The notes under the pieces are model-generated. The model saw nothing but the letters and a program-made list of their open reading frames with translations, was not told the origin of the DNA and ran no database searches. Source: Candidatus Obscuribacterales bacterium (GTDB lineage: Bacteria > Cyanobacteriota > Vampirovibrionia > Obscuribacterales > Obscuribacteraceae). From it: a stretch of DNA of 64,000 bases. Shown piece by piece: positions 42,200 through 50,499 of the stretch. Every line of letters begins with the position of its first letter. Within the stretch, counting starts at the first letter, position 1. The stretch lies in NCBI GenBank assembly GCA_021732025.1, contig JAKFVU010000082.1, positions 62,001 to 126,000 of the forward strand, written 5' to 3'. Made by a program: the position numbers and the translations under genes.

Positions 42200-43336
42200 T
42201 TATCGGCAGCTCTTTATCAGGTCACTCATGTACTTCGTGCAGCGTGGGAAAGTAACCTGGAGGTCTGCGGTGCCATGTTCAGCTCTAATTTGCGACTTAT
42301 AGATACCATAGCTGAATAACTCTGCGAATAATTCGCTGGCACCGGCACCATCTTCTTGGGTAAAGTATGAATGCTTGGTTCTCTGAGAGTTGGTGATATG
42401 GTCGAAGTCTTCTTTATACCGTTCTTTGAAAGCACCTTTTTGTGAGAGCCTTCCTTTTACGTGATCGTAAGCATGCCCCATCTCATGCAGCATGCCACTG
42501 GCAACTCTGGTGTTCGGTTCAGGTACACCTGATAAGTATGAGACCCTTTCGCCAATTACTATTCTTGGATAACTAAACAGTGCACCAGTATTGGTGTATC
42601 CACCTCCGTGATTATATCCACGGGGTTTTTCCATAGCATAGCCGGGCATAGATTCAAGCACAGTCGGGGTGACCACCACGGTGATACCGTCCGCCTTCAA
42701 ATCGTCAACTATTTCTTTGGGCACTGCTTTAAGTGCACGGCAAATCTGAATAAGGGTAGTATCTGTATCTGCACTGCGGCGGGCGACTGTAATAAACTTG
42801 CTATCAACATCTTTAAGGGTAGCTGCGGCAAGAGTGGGATCGGTTACTTCGCTAAAGCCAGCACTTGTGCCAGAGCTTGAGCCTGAATCTGCGCCTGTGC
42901 TCGTGGCCGCTTGCGCTTGCCCCTCAGAGCTCAGACGCTTGTATTGCTCTTTCATTGCTTCAGGTATATTGCCAGCTCGTGGCATAATTGACAGCAAAGC
43001 CTTGCGACTATAAGCATCGTATGTGGTGCCTGGAGCCAACCGGCTTGTGGCCAGGTAATGCTCAGCTGCATAGGTGTACTGACCCATGCGCAGAAAAGCC
43101 GAAGCCAAATAATAGTGTGCGTATGGATTATTTTTCAGTGAGCCGTTTATATCTTTCGAAAGCAGGCTTGAACATGTGGCAAAGTCATTCTTGTTATATA
43201 GAGCGATTGCTTTTGTCAAGCTCTCTTGTGCTAGAACCTGAGTACCAGAGAGAAGACAGGTAAGGGTAAGGGCAAATCTGATGATGCACTTGCTTGAAAT
43301 TTTTGCATTGCCGAAAATCAATTTAAGAGGCCCCAT
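42200..43336 (-). CDS. Exported TPR protein with HExxH metallopeptidase domain
   Basis: A 378-residue protein with a signal peptide (CIIRFALTLTCLLSGTQVLA). A TPR-like region lies at about residues 38-115 (YAHYYLASAFLRMGQYTYAA). The C-terminal domain carries HEMGHAYDH (HExxH at 284-288) and, further on, GASELFAELFSYG with a possible third zinc ligand Glu. The arrangement resembles the M34/Pro-Pro endopeptidase-like fold of the gluzincin group, based on recalled motifs. It ends in a Cys-containing tail (LIKSCR). It is the second TPR-metallopeptidase in this region. Confidence 0.72.
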   Translation of the reverse strand: MGPLKLIFGNAKISSKCIIRFALTLTCLLSGTQVLAQESLTKAIALYNKNDFATCSSLLSKDINGSLKNNPYAHYYLASAFLRMGQYTYAAEHYLATSRLAPGTTYDAYSRKALLSIMPRAGNIPEAMKEQYKRLSSEGQAQAATSTGADSGSSSGTSAGFSEVTDPTLAAATLKDVDSKFITVARRSADTDTTLIQICRALKAVPKEIVDDLKADGITVVVTPTVLESMPGYAMEKPRGYNHGGGYTNTGALFSYPRIVIGERVSYLSGVPEPNTRVASGMLHEMGHAYDHVKGRLSQKGAFKERYKEDFDHITNSQRTKHSYFTQEDGAGASELFAELFSYGIYKSQIRAEHGTADLQVTFPRCTKYMSDLIKSCR

Positions 43337-43554
43337 TCTGTTTCAGGGATATTGTAATTATAAATTGGCCGCGCTGGTCATTATTCGTAGCTATTACTAC
43401 CTTTGACATCCACTTCTTACTCCCTGTCACTAACAACTGAGGCTGTTGGTGCCATTCTTCACATTTTTTGGCAAATGATGTCATGTGATAGGCGACTTCT
43501 AGGCCGTGAAACTAGTTGGCACGGATGTGGACGATTCCGTTCAACCCATAGCAT

Positions 43555-44673
43555 CTAGTCATCGTCTTCTTCTCTGTACCCACCAAGGCCTGCTCCCACC
43601 AGCTTTGTTTGGCCATCAACCTTGGTTAGCACATAAGGGCTGTATCCGCTCAAATCGGTAATTGCGTCTGCTAAGTCTTGTGAGTGGGTTGTCAGCCAAA
43701 TTTGACTGCCTTGCGAGGCTTTCATTATCAATCTCGCTAGTGGCGCAAAAAGGCGGGGATGAAGACTGTTCTCTGGTTCGTTCAATATCATTACTGGTGG
43801 TGGCGAGATACTGAGCAGGGCCGCTAACAAACAAAGATACTGTAACGTACCATCAGATAACTCTCTGCTTTCTGTTTCTCGTTCTAAACCGGGTTGATCT
43901 AATGCAATCCGCAGGCCGGCACTGGTCTTTTTTATAATCAGTTTTGATCCAGGAAAAGCTTCTTGAATGGAAAAACTCAATTCTTCCTCGTCCCCCACCT
44001 CAGCGATGGTAGCAAGGGCCGATGCAAGATCATGGCCATCGTGACTAAGAACCGGTGTCATTATGCAATTCTGCGGAGAGCGCAATGGAGAGTCAATATC
44101 TTTTCGAAAACCATGATAGAATCGCCAGCCCAGAAGTTCTTCTCTGATTGCAAACATCTCGGGAAAAGTCACCGGATCGCGCAATACCGCTAGCACTGAC
44201 TGGTTGTCCGCTACCTTCAAAGTGTACTCGACGTCCGCACCTTGTGAGTTTCTGGCCGTGATTGATTTTTTTCTTCGTTGCAATATGCGCTTTTTGGGTT
44301 TGCCACTATAGATACGATAAACTACTTCACTGGTAATCACTGGATCTGTCGAAAAAAAGCCAGGTCTTATGACATCACCAGCAAAGCCACAAGTTAACGT
44401 ATATTCAAAAGAATCTGTCCTTACAGAAAGAGTAATCTCTGGCCGTTCTTTGATGTTCCAATTACCCGCCCATAGGGCTGACTCAATACCCCCTTCTTCT
44501 GCCATAGCTGCAGCAAAACTACCGTTCGCTGCGCACGAGAATAGGTACATTGAACGATATAGATTACTCTTACCCGCACCATTTTTGCCCATAATCACGT
44601 TGATAGGTTGTAGCTTCAGCCACATTTCTTTTATCGAACGATATCCTAAGATTTTGAAATCAGTAATAGCCAT
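43555..44673 (-). CDS. RecF/SMC-like AAA ATPase, copy 2 of a tandem pair
   Basis: A protein of about 372 residues; the ATG at 44673 was chosen over upstream starts because GAGG lies five bases before it and it matches the neighbour's N terminus. Walker A is MGKNGAGKSNLYR, the ABC signature ELSDGTLQYLCLLAALLS, Walker B MILNEPENSLHP and the switch His in LTTHSQDLADAI. This is the COG4637-type predicted ATPase. No nuclease domain is fused. It starts seven bases after the stop of its paralogue (44681-45817), with which it shares most motifs. Confidence 0.85.
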   Translation of the reverse strand: MAITDFKILGYRSIKEMWLKLQPINVIMGKNGAGKSNLYRSMYLFSCAANGSFAAAMAEEGGIESALWAGNWNIKERPEITLSVRTDSFEYTLTCGFAGDVIRPGFFSTDPVITSEVVYRIYSGKPKKRILQRRKKSITARNSQGADVEYTLKVADNQSVLAVLRDPVTFPEMFAIREELLGWRFYHGFRKDIDSPLRSPQNCIMTPVLSHDGHDLASALATIAEVGDEEELSFSIQEAFPGSKLIIKKTSAGLRIALDQPGLERETESRELSDGTLQYLCLLAALLSISPPPVMILNEPENSLHPRLFAPLARLIMKASQGSQIWLTTHSQDLADAITDLSGYSPYVLTKVDGQTKLVGAGLGGYREEDDD

Positions 44674-44680
44674 TGCATCC

Positions 44681-45817
44681 TCAATTTCGATCGTCATCGT
44701 CCTGATCGTAGGAAAATAACTTGGCTCCAACAATCCTAGTTTCACCATTCTTCTTTTCAAGCTCGATTGGCTTCGGGCCGCCCCTTCGCACAATACCCCC
44801 CGCTAGCTCACGTGCGTGAGTAGTCACGAGAATTTGAGAGCGCTTGCTTGCCACCATCAGTAACTCAGCCAGAGCGTCGAATAAATCTGGATGAATACTA
44901 GTTTCTGGTTCATTGAGTATCATCAAGTTGGGAGGTCGCTCAGTCAACAGGGCCGCGAGAATACAGAGATATTGGAGAGTACCATCTGAGAGTTCTCGGG
45001 CACTAAATGGTCGGTTCAGACCGGGCATTTCAAAAAGCAAACTCACTTCGGTTGGCTTCATGTCTATCTCTAATTTCGCACCAGGAAAAGCATTTTGCAG
45101 ATGCTCATTGAGTTCATAGCCACCATTAGTGGCAATTATGCTTGCGAGTGCAGAAGCCAAATCATGACCATCGTGGCTGAGAACAGGCGTAAATACGGGA
45201 GTCTGCTCTTTTCTAATTTCTGAAGCCAAATCTGTGCGGAAGTGATGGTAGAAACGCCAATCTAAAATCTCTTGACGTAATCGAGACAGTTCCGGATATA
45301 GGTGTGGCGCTCTTAGTGAGGCTAAGACAGACTCAAATGGATTACCTAGTATGGGGAACTCTATTGGTTGACCATCTGTTCCTCGCGCTTCAATTAGTCC
45401 ACGCTTTCTATGTAAGAGCTTTACTCGCTTGTCTTTCTTTACGGTAGTTACTTCTTCAAGTTTTATATCTGGGTCTGTAGAAAACCAGGGGTCACCTTTG
45501 ACCTCGGTTATTGCAGATAGTGGAATGATGCCACATTCAAGAGTGTAGGCTAAATCGTCTACCTCAAGCTGAAAGCGCATGCGGGCGGGATCATTGCTGC
45601 TTCTGGCCCCAGCCCACATGACCGAAGGCATACCCCCTTCTTTGGCAATAGCGGCCGCTAGACTGCCATTGGCGGCAGACCAAATTAGCTGTAGACAGCG
45701 ATATAAGTTGCTCTTGCCAGAACCATTTGGACCCACAACCAGATTCAAGTCGTGCAACTTCAAATCAATATTCTTGATTGAACGGTATCCATAAACTTTT
45801 AAGCTGTTGATCGGCAT
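44681..45817 (-). CDS. RecF/SMC-like AAA ATPase, copy 1 of a tandem pair
   Basis: A 378-residue protein colinear with the next gene. Walker A VGPNGSGKSNLYR follows INSLKVYGYRSIKNIDLKL, the typical first strand of AAA_21-type ATPases. The signature ARELSDGTLQYLCILAALL, Walker B MILNEPETSIHP and LVTTHARELAGG complete the ATP site. Conserved PVFTPVLSHDGHDLASALA is shared with the paralogue. Biochemical role unknown; related proteins occur both in repair-like and in defence settings, but no partner gene is adjacent here. Confidence 0.85.
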   Translation of the reverse strand: MPINSLKVYGYRSIKNIDLKLHDLNLVVGPNGSGKSNLYRCLQLIWSAANGSLAAAIAKEGGMPSVMWAGARSSNDPARMRFQLEVDDLAYTLECGIIPLSAITEVKGDPWFSTDPDIKLEEVTTVKKDKRVKLLHRKRGLIEARGTDGQPIEFPILGNPFESVLASLRAPHLYPELSRLRQEILDWRFYHHFRTDLASEIRKEQTPVFTPVLSHDGHDLASALASIIATNGGYELNEHLQNAFPGAKLEIDMKPTEVSLLFEMPGLNRPFSARELSDGTLQYLCILAALLTERPPNLMILNEPETSIHPDLFDALAELLMVASKRSQILVTTHARELAGGIVRRGGPKPIELEKKNGETRIVGAKLFSYDQDDDDRN

Positions 45818-45949
45818 TCAACTAGAATATCAATAGAATCAACTAACTAATAGAGCTAACTGAAGTCGAAGATTACACAGGCCAAAACCGGATTGATAGA
45901 AAGAAGGATTAGTGAGATCGACAGAAAAAGCGAATAGTGAATTATCAGG

Positions 45950-47134
45950 TCAGTCTAGACTCAGTACCTTGGGTCCACGGCACGACGGCGAGTCTTGACC
46001 GACAAGACTCTGATAGAGTGCTTCGTACTGTGGAATTATCACTTCAGCAGAAAATTTCTCATTGGCGTGACGTCTGGCAGCTTCACCAAACTTGATGCGC
46101 AGCTCAATATTGACAATGAGTTTCTCTAGTGAAAGGGCAAGATTCTCTACGTCACCGAAGGGCACCAATAATCCGTTTACACCGTCTTCTACCACCTCTG
46201 GAATGCCCCCAACATTGGTAGACACACTAGGGCAGCCAAAGAACATTGCTTCTAAAATACTCAGACAAAAGCTCTCACTTTCTGAAGTGAATAAGCCTAG
46301 GTCTGCCGCCTGCAAATACTCTTCGATATCTAATACGTTTTCACGCACAATGATATTGTTCTCTAAGCCCAAACGCTTAACATCCTCAGCAAACGGTTCG
46401 AAGCTGCCTCCGGCAAGAACCAATAGCTTGAAAGAAGCTTTGTCTTTAATGCGAGCAACAGTTTCAAGTAGATGATCGATGCGTTTGACCGAGCGCAGAT
46501 TGGAAGAATGCAAAATCAATACTTCTTCGTTGACACCCAATTCGCGTCTAGTTTCTTCTCGAGTATGCGCTGGTGCACCTGGTTCAAAAAAGTTGTAGAT
46601 TACTTGCATTGGTCCGACACAGCCGAGTACCAACTCGCTTTCTTTTTTGAGAAAACGTGACACTGTTGTTACCGCATCAGACTGGTTCAACGCATGAGCA
46701 ATTGCCGGCCCATAATTTGGGTCTCGACCAAGTAAGGTGGTATCAGTTCCGTGCAAAGTAGTGACAACTTTCGGCTGTTGTTCTGGTTTTAACATACAGC
46801 GCGCCAGAATAGCGGCAGTGGCATGCGGTACTGCATAGTGCACATGCAAAATATCTAGATTGTGCAGACGACTGACTTCTGCCATTTTGACTGAGAGCGG
46901 CAAGGTGTAATCAGGATATTTAAAAAGGCCATAATCGTTGATTGTTACTTGGTGAAAAAATGTTCGTGGCAAATTGGCTGCTAGTCTAAATGGTCGCTCA
47001 TAGGCAATGAAATGCACTTCATGACCACGCTCTGCCAACTCTTTGCCTAGTGTCGAGGCAATCACCCCGCTACCACCGACAGTGGGGTAACAACTTATGC
47101 CAATCTTTAGTGGTCTGAAATTATCAGAAGACAT
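45950..47134 (-). CDS. bshA: N-acetyl-alpha-D-glucosaminyl L-malate synthase BshA
   Basis: A 394-residue GT4 glycosyltransferase. The N terminus (LKIGISCYPTVGGSGVIAST) and the blocks HEVHFIAYERPFRL, ILHVHYAVPHATAA, TTLHGTDTTLLG are specific to BshA. It joins UDP-GlcNAc to L-malate in the first step of bacillithiol synthesis. The C-terminal GT-B domain ends with TESESFCLSILEAMFFGCPS and the nucleotide-binding Glu region. It starts one base after the stop of bshB1 and is the last gene of the chain. Confidence 0.93.
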   Translation of the reverse strand: MSSDNFRPLKIGISCYPTVGGSGVIASTLGKELAERGHEVHFIAYERPFRLAANLPRTFFHQVTINDYGLFKYPDYTLPLSVKMAEVSRLHNLDILHVHYAVPHATAAILARCMLKPEQQPKVVTTLHGTDTTLLGRDPNYGPAIAHALNQSDAVTTVSRFLKKESELVLGCVGPMQVIYNFFEPGAPAHTREETRRELGVNEEVLILHSSNLRSVKRIDHLLETVARIKDKASFKLLVLAGGSFEPFAEDVKRLGLENNIIVRENVLDIEEYLQAADLGLFTSESESFCLSILEAMFFGCPSVSTNVGGIPEVVEDGVNGLLVPFGDVENLALSLEKLIVNIELRIKFGEAARRHANEKFSAEVIIPQYEALYQSLVGQDSPSCRGPKVLSLD

Positions 47135-47135
47135 A

Positions 47136-47891
47136 CTAGAAACTCCGTGCTCCCCTGCCCGCCTCGGCGAGCGATGTGAATACTAGTGGTTCATTGGGAT
47201 AGAGTGCTATTGCGTAATCTAATCCGGCCCTGGCACCAAGCAATTTAGCGCGAGTAAGTTGCAACTCGATATAGTTGCGCGTAGCCCGCTGCGACTTGTG
47301 CGCCTCCATGGCCTGGGTCCAAGCGCTCATAACTTTAACTGGCGAAACGTTGACATAGATAGGCGTTATGCCACGAGGCTCACCATCAGGCGTAACAGCG
47401 TAAAAGAATAGTTGCTCGATTGTATGTGTCGGTTGCTCTAATAACTCTTTGAGGCCACCATAGCGGGCCAATCGAGTAGCATCACGCACAAGTTCACCAA
47501 GGCGGGCATGGTCAGGATGCTGATTGGCAGTGGTAGAACAGACGAGAACGGTGGACGGCTTGTAGCGGCGAATTAGCTCTGCCAATTTAATGGCATGGCC
47601 CACGCGAATCTCTAAATGGGCGTCGCCATCTAAATCTAAGAACTCAATTGAGGCACCAAGTAGTCTTGCTGCTTCAGTCGATTCAGCTTTACGAATTTCG
47701 GGGGTGCCATTGCTGCCAGCCTCGCCGGGGGAGCAAACCACAAAATGTGCTTTTCTTCCCGCTTGGGTCTCATTGGCTATGACACCGCCGCAACCATACT
47801 CAATGTCGTCTGGATGGGCACCGAAGACTAACAATGAGCCGGCGGAATGTATCTTTGCTTCTAATTCAGTGGAGTTCAGTGTAGGCCTCAT
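47136..47891 (-). CDS. bshB1: Bacillithiol biosynthesis deacetylase BshB1
   Basis: A PIG-L family zinc deacetylase of about 251 residues; ATG at 47891 was taken, so the frame overlaps the 3' end of the BshC-like gene by 26 bases. The AHPDD motif (residues 25-29) and the later HPDHARLG motif carry the zinc ligands. It removes acetate from GlcNAc-malate to give glucosamine-malate. Position directly before bshA and the length support BshB1 rather than a generic PIG-L enzyme. The ends are tightly packed with both neighbours, which suggests one transcript. Confidence 0.92.
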   Translation of the reverse strand: MRPTLNSTELEAKIHSAGSLLVFGAHPDDIEYGCGGVIANETQAGRKAHFVVCSPGEAGSNGTPEIRKAESTEAARLLGASIEFLDLDGDAHLEIRVGHAIKLAELIRRYKPSTVLVCSTTANQHPDHARLGELVRDATRLARYGGLKELLEQPTHTIEQLFFYAVTPDGEPRGITPIYVNVSPVKVMSAWTQAMEAHKSQRATRNYIELQLTRAKLLGARAGLDYAIALYPNEPLVFTSLAEAGRGARSF

Positions 47892-48636
47892 CAGATTGTT
47901 CAATCGTATCACGGGTAACAAAGTTGATCTCAGGAGCATCGTCTTTGTTCAAATATGCCTGTTCTCCGGCACCAGAAACATAGTGCGTGCAATTGACTAC
48001 AGATTGCATCCATTTTAGTCGGCTGTCGCGTGTTGGGCTTATTTGCTCTTTTGTGTACGGCACCAGAGGCACTTCAGTGAAGGCATCTCCGCCTTCGTGC
48101 AACTTTAGAGCCCCGTCCATAAAACGGGCACGAACAATTTCATTGTCGTAGGGCACGTCGACAAAAAAGTCGGTGATGTCGCATGCTGCCCGGCGAAACT
48201 CAGCGTCGCTTGAACGCATCACTGTCATTCCTTCAAGCAGGCCCATTTTGCGGTACATTTCGAGACAGAAATCTGCAATATTCGACTCTTTAACGCTTTT
48301 GAAAATATCAATCAGCGTGTGATCAACATAGTTTGGCAGTTGCCCTGTGGTCTTTTCTTGCCAGCCTGTCATTACTCGTTTGAGATAGAGGGGTGAGAAC
48401 TTTCTTTGAGTCTTATTCTCGAAAGTGAAGTTCAGTTGGGCTGGTTCATGGGTTGTGCGGTGGGGCAAAACTGTTCTGGTCTCCCGTGGGTCATGATCAC
48501 TATCATGATAAAAGAAGACAATCTTGCCACCAATTTCTTCTTGCAGCCTCAAGGCAGTAATAATTTTTGCCACCAGAAAACGCTTAGGAAAAAATCCGCA
48601 TGGTTGCTGGCCCAGACAAATTATCGGCGAACTCAT
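47866..48636 (-). CDS. Short BshC-like protein (candidate cysteine ligase of bacillithiol synthesis)
   Basis: A 256-residue protein. ICLGQQPCGFFPKRFLVAKI then KIVFFYHDSDHDPRE resembles the N terminus of BshC, where a GQQ loop is followed by the D-H-D motif. SPTRDSRLKWMQSVVNCTHYVSGAGEQAY resembles the BshC block that ends in a GPaE-Y motif (split here to stay short). Ordinary BshC is about twice as long and includes a coiled-coil part that is absent. It overlaps the symporter gene by four bases and precedes bshB1. The ligase role is inferred from context plus these motifs. Confidence 0.6.
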   Translation of the reverse strand: MSSPIICLGQQPCGFFPKRFLVAKIITALRLQEEIGGKIVFFYHDSDHDPRETRTVLPHRTTHEPAQLNFTFENKTQRKFSPLYLKRVMTGWQEKTTGQLPNYVDHTLIDIFKSVKESNIADFCLEMYRKMGLLEGMTVMRSSDAEFRRAACDITDFFVDVPYDNEIVRARFMDGALKLHEGGDAFTEVPLVPYTKEQISPTRDSRLKWMQSVVNCTHYVSGAGEQAYLNKDDAPEINFVTRDTIEQSDEAYTELH

Positions 48637-50339
48637 GTGCTCTTCCTTAGGTTAGACCTGCTACTGAGTATTAATTGTAAGAGTAAGCTAAATATTACGC
48701 AGGCAGCACAACCAATAAGCGGAAACCAAAGATACGAAATTGTCAGCTTTGAGTACAAGATGAACACAAGTGTCTGCGCAGCTAAAGCCGACCAGAATAT
48801 AGCCGTGCCACCAACTTGGCGCAGGAAGAAACCAACTAAGAATAAGGCAAGCATGACACCGTAAAATATTGATCCGAGAATATTGACGGCCTGAATTAGA
48901 TTTTCAGATAGATTACAAAACAAGGCAAAGCCAATTGCGAGAAAGCCCCACAGGGCGGTAAAACACTTCGTTGCAAAGAGAGACTGTTCATCGCTGGCAT
49001 CTTTCTTCAAGAGGGGGCGATAAAAATCTATAGTCGAGCATGTCCCTAAAGCGTTTAACTCAGCAGCCTTAGAAGACAATGCAGCGGCGAAAAAGGCAGC
49101 CATGAGTAGACCAATCACTCCATGTGGCAATTCGCGCAAAATGAAAGTAATAAAGACATAGTCGGCATCGTTCGCCTTAGCATCAGATCTTTTCTCAGAT
49201 ACTTCTTTAATTGCAGCAGCGCGCACGGCCTCGCTGCTCATCTGAGCTGTGGCTGCAGCAGTAAAAGCAACGTTCGCGGCAGCTTGATCGCCTTGGTGGC
49301 GGGCGGCAATCCACTTCTCGAGATTCTGTCGCACTTGACCCCGTGCCGCACTAAAATCTGCTTGATATGCAGCGAAATTAGCTTCGGTTTTGTGTTCCTG
49401 CATGTAGTTATTAGCAGCCGCATCAAAGAAAAGGGGCGGCTGATTAAACTGATAGAAGACAAACATTAATACGCCAATGAACAAAATGCAAAACTGCATT
49501 GGTATCTTGCATATTGCGTTAAATAGCAGTCCGAGGCGGCTTTCGCGCAAAGAAGAACCAGAAATATAGCGCTGAACTTGAGACTGATCGGTACCAAAAT
49601 AGGAGAGCATGAGAAATGTGCCGCCTAACAAACCTGACCACAAAGTATATCGCTGATGAATACTGGGAGAGAAGCTAACAGCATTGAGCTTCTGAAAACC
49701 ACCGGCTAACTTTAGGGTGTCGCCAAAATCAAGGTCGTGCGGTAGTTTGCCCACTAATAAGCAGGCGGCGGTGATCATGCCAGCAAAGATGATCATGATT
49801 TGATATTTCTGAGTAACCGTAACCGCGTCGCTGCCACCCATCACCGTATAAAGTATCACCAAGAGACCAGAGCTAATAATAGTTACGTTTAGTGGCCAGC
49901 CGCACACTGTGGTCAGCACAATTGCCGGTGCATAAATAGTTAGCCCCGCTCCCAGGCCACGTTGCAGCATAAACAAAGCTGCACCAAGCAATCTGGTTTT
50001 GCCATCAAATCTCTTTTCTAGAAATTCATAGGCAGTGTAAACATTGAGCTTATGAAAAATTGGCAGAAAAAATACAGCAATAATTATCAATGCAATGGGC
50101 ACACCAAAATAGACTTGAACAAAACTCAAGCCTCCCAAATAGCCTTGGCCAGGGGTAGACAAGAAAGTAATGGCACTAGCCTGGGTTGCCATAACAGAAA
50201 GACCAATGGCGTACCAAGGGGCATGGTTGGTGCCTCTTAGATAGTCATGCAAATCTTGACGCTTTCGAGTTTGCCACATGCCATAAATGGCAATACCGAG
50301 AATAGTGGTAATCAATACGACCAGGTCGAGATTATTCAT
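48633..50339 (-). CDS. Sodium:solute symporter (SSS family)
   Basis: A protein of about 568 residues with some thirteen membrane segments. The ATG at 50339 has GAGG eight bases upstream and overlaps the TGA of the small ORF in front (ATGA). SSS-family blocks include GLSVMATQASAITFLSTPGQ, ALLGGTFLMLSYFGTDQSQ VQRYI and FFAAALSSKAAELNALGTCS. A polar insertion of about 90 residues (Ala-, Gln-rich) sits in a loop. Substrate unknown. The position between PIG-L-like and bsh genes is compatible with uptake of a sugar or acid used in that pathway, but this is speculation. Confidence 0.9.
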   Translation of the reverse strand: MNNLDLVVLITTILGIAIYGMWQTRKRQDLHDYLRGTNHAPWYAIGLSVMATQASAITFLSTPGQGYLGGLSFVQVYFGVPIALIIIAVFFLPIFHKLNVYTAYEFLEKRFDGKTRLLGAALFMLQRGLGAGLTIYAPAIVLTTVCGWPLNVTIISSGLLVILYTVMGGSDAVTVTQKYQIMIIFAGMITAACLLVGKLPHDLDFGDTLKLAGGFQKLNAVSFSPSIHQRYTLWSGLLGGTFLMLSYFGTDQSQVQRYISGSSLRESRLGLLFNAICKIPMQFCILFIGVLMFVFYQFNQPPLFFDAAANNYMQEHKTEANFAAYQADFSAARGQVRQNLEKWIAARHQGDQAAANVAFTAAATAQMSSEAVRAAAIKEVSEKRSDAKANDADYVFITFILRELPHGVIGLLMAAFFAAALSSKAAELNALGTCSTIDFYRPLLKKDASDEQSLFATKCFTALWGFLAIGFALFCNLSENLIQAVNILGSIFYGVMLALFLVGFFLRQVGGTAIFWSALAAQTLVFILYSKLTISYLWFPLIGCAACVIFSLLLQLILSSRSNLRKST

Positions 50340-50485
50340 GAACCATACCTCGTCAAGGCAACGAGTAAAATGATCCACAAGATAAAACTAGCCAAAACAA
50401 ATATATAGGCGCCCTTCCAGCTAGAAGGCCAGGGCAAGCCAGTTTTGTTTTCATCTATAGCTTCAACCGGCTCGGTATTTTTCAT
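50336..50485 (-). CDS. Small single-span membrane protein (49 residues) in front of the symporter
   Basis: An ATG at 50485 opens 49 codons: a soluble head (MKNTEPVEAIDENK) and one membrane segment (YIFVLASFILWIILLVAL), ending in TRYGS. Its TGA overlaps the symporter ATG by four bases and its start follows the PIG-L stop by 14 bases. The geometry is that of an operon gene and recalls small accessory subunits of some SSS transporters. Below the usual length cut-off, so easily missed. Confidence 0.72.
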   Translation of the reverse strand: MKNTEPVEAIDENKTGLPWPSSWKGAYIFVLASFILWIILLVALTRYGS

Positions 50486-50499
50486 AGATAGCCTAATTA

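Noticed and set aside
43555-45817. Tandem ATPases as an antiphage defence pair
   Set aside because: Neither a nuclease nor another effector is encoded nearby, and neighbours are housekeeping-like. Kept only as a duplication worth checking.
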